Below are positions 60,657-64,000 of a stretch of 64,000 bases of DNA, one piece after another. Source of the stretch: Celeribacter baekdonensis B30 (GTDB lineage Bacteria > Pseudomonadota > Alphaproteobacteria > Rhodobacterales > Rhodobacteraceae); assembly GCF_000299875.1 (NCBI RefSeq), contig NZ_AMRK01000005.1, forward strand, positions 186,001 to 250,000, given 5' to 3'. Under the pieces are notes generated by a model that worked only from the letters and a program-made list of their open reading frames with translations, was not told the DNA's origin and searched no databases. Each line of letters opens with the position of its first letter. Within the stretch, counting starts at the first letter, position 1. The position numbers were made by a program, and so were the translations under genes.

Positions 60657-61577
60657 ATGCCCCATGATCACCACAGCCATGCCGCTCATGGCCACCACCA
60701 CCACCACATCGACCCGGAGGCGGGTGATGCGCGGATGGCGGCGGCCATCGGGGTCAATCTGCTGTTGACCGTGGCCCAAATCATTGGCGGGGTGATTTCT
60801 GGCTCCATGGCACTGATTGCCGATGCGATCCACAATCTCTCAGACGCGGTGTCTTTGGTCATCGCCTTTGGGGCCCGCAAACTGGCCCGCCGCCCGCGCG
60901 ATGGGGCCATGACCTTTGGCTATGGCCGCGCCGAAGTGGTCGCCGCGATGATCAATTACATCACGCTCATGGTGATCTCCATTTACCTCTTTGCCGAAGG
61001 CGTGGCGCGGTTTTGGAACCCTCCGGAGATCGAAGGCTGGATCGTCATCATCATCGCCGGGATCGCGCTTGCCGTCGATCTGGTCACCGCAGCACTCACC
61101 TATTCCATGTCGAAAAACAGTCTCAACATCCGCGCCGCATTTCTCCATAACCTCGCGGATGCGGGCACCTCCGTGGCGGTGATTTTCGGCGGGGCGGTGA
61201 TCCTGATCTACGATTGGCGCTTGATTGATCCGATCCTCACCGTGGTCATTTCACTCTATATCCTCTGGCACGCCTTTGTGGAAATCCGTCCGGTCATTCG
61301 CATCCTGATGCTCGGCGCGCCAGACGGCACACGGGCTGACGAGGTCGCCGCGGCAATGGGCGAAGTTGAAGGCGTTGAAGACGTGCATCATGTGCATTTG
61401 TGGCAGATCGACGAACACCACAGTTCCGTAGAGGCGCATGTGGTTGTTGCGGGTGAGACTCATGTGGTGCTGGCGCAGGTGAAGGGCCTGTTGAAGGAGC
61501 GGTTCTCCATCACCCATTCCACGCTTGAAGTCGAGGCACCGGGGCAGGGCTGTGTGCCCGGATCAGAGGTCTCATAG
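60657..61577 (+). CDS. Cation diffusion facilitator (zinc/cobalt exporter)
   Basis: A 306-residue inner-membrane metal/proton antiporter with six membrane segments. The N-terminus is histidine-rich (MPHDHHSHAAHGHHHHH). The transport site motif is MALIADAIHNLSDAVSLVIA in helix 2 and HNLADAGTSVAVI in helix 5, and the C-terminal cytoplasmic domain has GVEDVHHVHLWQIDEHHSSV. It exports zinc or a similar divalent metal. ATG 60657 with CAGGA is used; the frame is open to 60582 upstream. Regulated presumably by the divergent TetR. Confidence 0.93.
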   Translation: MPHDHHSHAAHGHHHHHIDPEAGDARMAAAIGVNLLLTVAQIIGGVISGSMALIADAIHNLSDAVSLVIAFGARKLARRPRDGAMTFGYGRAEVVAAMINYITLMVISIYLFAEGVARFWNPPEIEGWIVIIIAGIALAVDLVTAALTYSMSKNSLNIRAAFLHNLADAGTSVAVIFGGAVILIYDWRLIDPILTVVISLYILWHAFVEIRPVIRILMLGAPDGTRADEVAAAMGEVEGVEDVHHVHLWQIDEHHSSVEAHVVVAGETHVVLAQVKGLLKERFSITHSTLEVEAPGQGCVPGSEVS

Positions 61578-61579
61578 GG

Positions 61580-62338
61580 CTATTGGGCCTGACGAAACCA
61601 ATCCAACCCCTCTTCGGTGCGTTTTTTCGGGATATATTCGGCGGAGACCCAGCCCTGATAGCCGCTCGCATCCACGGCGCGGAAAAACGCCGGATAATCG
61701 ACCAGACCTTTGATGGGTTCATGTCGATCCGGTGGTCCGGCGATTTGGATGTGGCGCACATAGGGGGCATATTTTTCCCAGGCGAGCATCGCGTCGCCGG
61801 TGATGATCTGGGCGTGATAGGCGTCAAATTGCAGCCCAAGGTTCAGTTCCGCCACGCTGTCCAAAACCTCAATCGCCAGATCGAAATCATCCAGGAAATA
61901 CCCCGGCATGTCGATCGGATTGATCGGCTCAATCGTCAGGCTCATGGTTGGCGCCTCGGCCGCCGCCCATGCGAGGTTCTTTTTAAAAGTCTCAAGCGCG
62001 ACCAACCCCTTGGCTTTTCCGGCCATGATATGCATGTGCGCGGCACCTAGGAATTGCGCATATCTGAGTGCGCGTTTGAAATCCTTGCGGAACCGATCCT
62101 CAAGGCCGGGCACGGCGGCAAACCCGCGCTCGCCGCCGGTGTAATTCGGCGGCGGCGTGTTGATCAGCACCATCTTGAGGTTCAGATCGGCCATGCGTTT
62201 GGCCACCTCGGACGCCGGTTCCTCATAGGGAAACAACACCTCAACCGCCTCAAAACCACAGGCTTTCGCCTCGGCGAACCGTTCCAAAAACGGATATTCC
62301 TTAAACAGAAAGGACAGGTTGGCGGCAAATTTTGGCAT
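61580..62338 (-). CDS. hyi: Hydroxypyruvate isomerase Hyi
   Basis: A 252-residue TIM-barrel enzyme interconverting hydroxypyruvate and tartronate semialdehyde, or a related sugar-acid epimerase. It opens MPKFAANLSFLFKEYPFLER and has the metal-binding LTIEPINPIDMPGYFL, LGLQFDAYHAQIITGD and IQIAGPPDRHEPIKG, matching Hyi. Its ATG overlaps the stop of the DUF1285 gene by one base, so they are cotranscribed. The convergent exporter gene ends 2 bases away. Confidence 0.92.
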   Translation of the reverse strand: MPKFAANLSFLFKEYPFLERFAEAKACGFEAVEVLFPYEEPASEVAKRMADLNLKMVLINTPPPNYTGGERGFAAVPGLEDRFRKDFKRALRYAQFLGAAHMHIMAGKAKGLVALETFKKNLAWAAAEAPTMSLTIEPINPIDMPGYFLDDFDLAIEVLDSVAELNLGLQFDAYHAQIITGDAMLAWEKYAPYVRHIQIAGPPDRHEPIKGLVDYPAFFRAVDASGYQGWVSAEYIPKKRTEEGLDWFRQAQ

Positions 62339-62901
62339 CAGCTGAGATCATCCACGGGGGCGATTGGGAAAAACACGCCCTTGGACCAGACCCCGAACAT
62401 CGCCGTGCCGTCAATCTCCTGCGTGACAGCATGGTCAACAAGGCGAAAGAAGCTTTTGCGATCAATCAACGCCTCCAATCCCGCCCTGATCTCCACATAG
62501 GGCGCGGGCTCGCCGTTCCGGTCGGCAAAGCGCATCGGGTGATCGGGCCCCGCTTCGGCCTCATCCCCCACCGAGGTCTGAAAGGTCAAAACCTGATCCT
62601 GCCCTTGGCCCGAAACGGTAAAATCCACCGCCAAAAACGGTGCATCTTCAACGGTGATCCCGACTTTTTCCACCGGGGTGACCAAAAAATAGGCGTCACC
62701 TTCGCGTTTCAACACGGTTGAGAACAACCGCACCAATCCGATCCGCCCAATCGGTGTTCCCAGATAAAACCACGTCCCATCCCGCGCGATCCGCATATCC
62801 AGATCGCCACAAAACGGCGGGTCCCATTTTTCCACGGGCGGCAAACCGTGGGTTTTTGCGGCCTTGATGGCGGCGGCAATGCTTTCGGCTGAGACAGTCA
62901 C
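62338..62901 (-). CDS. DUF1285 family protein
   Basis: A 187-residue cytosolic protein with the DUF1285 pattern: PPVEKWDPPFCGDLDMRIAR, then DGTWFYLGTPIGRIGLVRLF and VTPVEKVGITVEDAPFLAVD. It is well conserved in alpha- and gammaproteobacteria, without a known activity. It starts 104 bases from, and divergent to, the MoxR gene, and overlaps hyi by one base. Confidence 0.9.
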   Translation of the reverse strand: MTVSAESIAAAIKAAKTHGLPPVEKWDPPFCGDLDMRIARDGTWFYLGTPIGRIGLVRLFSTVLKREGDAYFLVTPVEKVGITVEDAPFLAVDFTVSGQGQDQVLTFQTSVGDEAEAGPDHPMRFADRNGEPAPYVEIRAGLEALIDRKSFFRLVDHAVTQEIDGTAMFGVWSKGVFFPIAPVDDLS

Positions 62902-63005
62902 GCGAAAATCCCCCTTCTGACCTCTTTGTCATTTGTGCTTTGCAGCATAGATCGCTCTAATGGCGAGAGTAAGAGTGACACGGAACGTCCCAAGAGGTGA
63001 AGCCC

Positions 63006-64000
63006 ATGACCGAGACCGCCACCACCACAGGCCTTGTGCCCGAAGATCTTGTCACAGAAGATCTTGTCACTGAGATCGAAGCACTGGGCGCGAAGCTGTC
63101 GGAGGCGAAATCCTCGATCACCCGCCGCTTCATCGGTCAGGAAACAGTGGTCGATCTGGTCTTGTCCGCCATGCTTTGCGGAGGCCACGCGCTTTTGTTG
63201 GGCCTGCCGGGGCTTGGCAAAACCCGCCTTGTCGACACGCTTTCGACCGTCATGGGCCTTAAAGGCGCGCGGGTACAATTCACCCCGGACCTGATGCCCG
63301 CCGACATTCTTGGCTCCGAGGTCTTGGAAACCGCCACGGACGGCAGCCGCGCGTTTCGGTTCATCGAAGGTCCGGTGTTTTGTCAGCTCCTTTTGGCCGA
63401 CGAAATCAACCGCGCCAGCCCCCGCACCCAATCCGCGCTGTTGCAAGCGATGCAGGAAAAATCCGTGACCATCGCCGGGCAGCCGCATGATTTGGAGGCG
63501 CCGTTTCACGTCCTCGCCACGCAAAACCCGCTGGAACAAGAGGGCACCTATCCGTTGCCGGAGGCGCAGTTGGACCGGTTCTTGGTGCAAGTCGATGTGG
63601 CCTACCCGGACCGCGACACCGAGCGTGACATTTTGATCGCCACCACGGGCGCGATGGAGGAAGAGGCCCATGCCGTTTTCACCGCCGAGGAGTTGATCAA
63701 AGCTCAGGCGTTGCTGCGCAAGATGCCGGTGGGCGAACAGGTGGTCGAGATGATCCTTGATCTGGTGCGCGCCTGTCGTCCGCATGAACCCGAAGCCACG
63801 CCCGCGATCAACGCGTCTGTGGCGTGGGGGCCGGGACCGCGCGCCGCTCAGGCCTTGATGTTGACCATTCGCGCCCGCGCGCTTTTGGATGGTCGCCTTG
63901 CGCCCAGCCCCGAGGATGTGATCGCCATGGCCAAACCTGTGCTTATTCACCGCATGGCGATGACCTTTGCCGCCCGTGCGCGCGGCGAAGATCTGGCCTC
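63006..64000 (+). CDS. MoxR family AAA+ ATPase (3' end outside window)
   Basis: The first 331 residues of a MoxR ATPase, nearly the whole protein of this family. Walker A is LLLGLPGLGKTRL, Walker B LLLADEINRASPRTQSALLQ and sensor motifs are VLATQNPLEQEGTYPLPEAQ. ATG 63006 has AGAGGTG upstream. The N-terminus contains a short internal duplication (EDLVTEDLVTE) from a repeated GAAGATCTTGTCAC. MoxR ATPases act as chaperones for metal-dependent or vWA-domain partners, usually encoded downstream; these lie beyond the window. Confidence 0.95.
   Translation, partial: MTETATTTGLVPEDLVTEDLVTEIEALGAKLSEAKSSITRRFIGQETVVDLVLSAMLCGGHALLLGLPGLGKTRLVDTLSTVMGLKGARVQFTPDLMPADILGSEVLETATDGSRAFRFIEGPVFCQLLLADEINRASPRTQSALLQAMQEKSVTIAGQPHDLEAPFHVLATQNPLEQEGTYPLPEAQLDRFLVQVDVAYPDRDTERDILIATTGAMEEEAHAVFTAEELIKAQALLRKMPVGEQVVEMILDLVRACRPHEPEATPAINASVAWGPGPRAAQALMLTIRARALLDGRLAPSPEDVIAMAKPVLIHRMAMTFAARARGEDLA

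Noticed and set aside
1-64000. Search for CRISPR arrays, phage, transposases, toxin-antitoxin pairs, tRNA or rRNA genes
   Set aside because: No spaced repeats, transposase or integrase motifs, or tRNA-like cloverleafs were found by eye in the gaps; a tRNA scan would be decisive.

Overview
The window is a dense, GC-rich piece of an alphaproteobacterial chromosome, most likely from the order Rhodobacterales (Roseobacter-type). Supporting signs are a MipZ division ATPase in place of Min proteins, the split F0 ATP synthase operon atpI-atpB-atpE-atpF'-atpF, a cysteine-free ribosomal protein L31, the order rpsP/bluB/rimM/trmD/rplS/rpmE, and a NasT/NasS-controlled nitrate operon. I see no insertion sequence, prophage, CRISPR array, rRNA or tRNA. 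Almost everything is intact and tightly packed, with many ATGA or GTGA start/stop overlaps. Long open frames opposite real genes are a GC-codon effect.

Region 1 (1-9.7 kb) is an uptake-and-catabolism island. It holds an M20 amidohydrolase (cut by the left edge), two different members of the L-2-amino-thiazoline-4-carboxylate (ATC) hydrolase family, an FAD amine oxidase, an Lrp regulator, a complete branched-chain-amino-acid type ABC importer (LivFGMHK) and a class V PLP enzyme with a cysteine-desulfurase-like loop. Together these suggest import and breakdown of a cyclic or N-substituted, possibly sulfur-containing, amino acid. This is my best candidate for an undescribed system.

Region 2 (10-16.5 kb) is a ugpBAEC-type glycerol-3-phosphate importer, followed by an endonuclease/exonuclease/phosphatase-family enzyme and faced by a divergent LacI regulator. 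Region 3 (16.7-31.3 kb) holds a 2-oxoglutarate oxygenase, TusA, MobA and a DUF2478 protein, then nasT-nasS, a hairpin/terminator leader, nrtA-nrtB-nrtCD (fused), a nitrate-reductase FAD subunit, nasA and a TrpD2-like protein. MobA makes the cofactor NasA needs. NasS senses nitrate and NasT should release the leader terminator. No nitrite reductase is present.

Region 4 (31.3-38.7 kb) is housekeeping: mipZ, then reading leftwards ffh, a GNAT acetyltransferase, chorismate mutase, rpsP, bluB, rimM, a broken P-loop sulfotransferase-like gene, trmD, rplS and rpmE. Region 5 (38.7-43.3 kb) has a hairpin-rich non-coding stretch, a glycosyltransferase, a LysR regulator, a DMT exporter, a metallo-beta-lactamase-fold hydrolase and two small regulators. 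Region 6 (43.5-51.4 kb) has the F0 operon, a GntR regulator, an OmpA lipoprotein, an Ada-like DNA repair protein, a Hint-domain protein, nth and a PfkB-family (adenosine-type) kinase. Region 7 (51.4-64 kb) has polA, a globin-like protein lacking the usual haem-ligand histidine, a zinc-finger protein, a lone ABC-2 ATPase, a HIT protein, a divergent glycosyltransferase/sulfotransferase pair, a secreted unknown protein, a TetR/zinc-exporter pair with a palindromic candidate operator, hydroxypyruvate isomerase, DUF1285 and the start of a MoxR ATPase operon.
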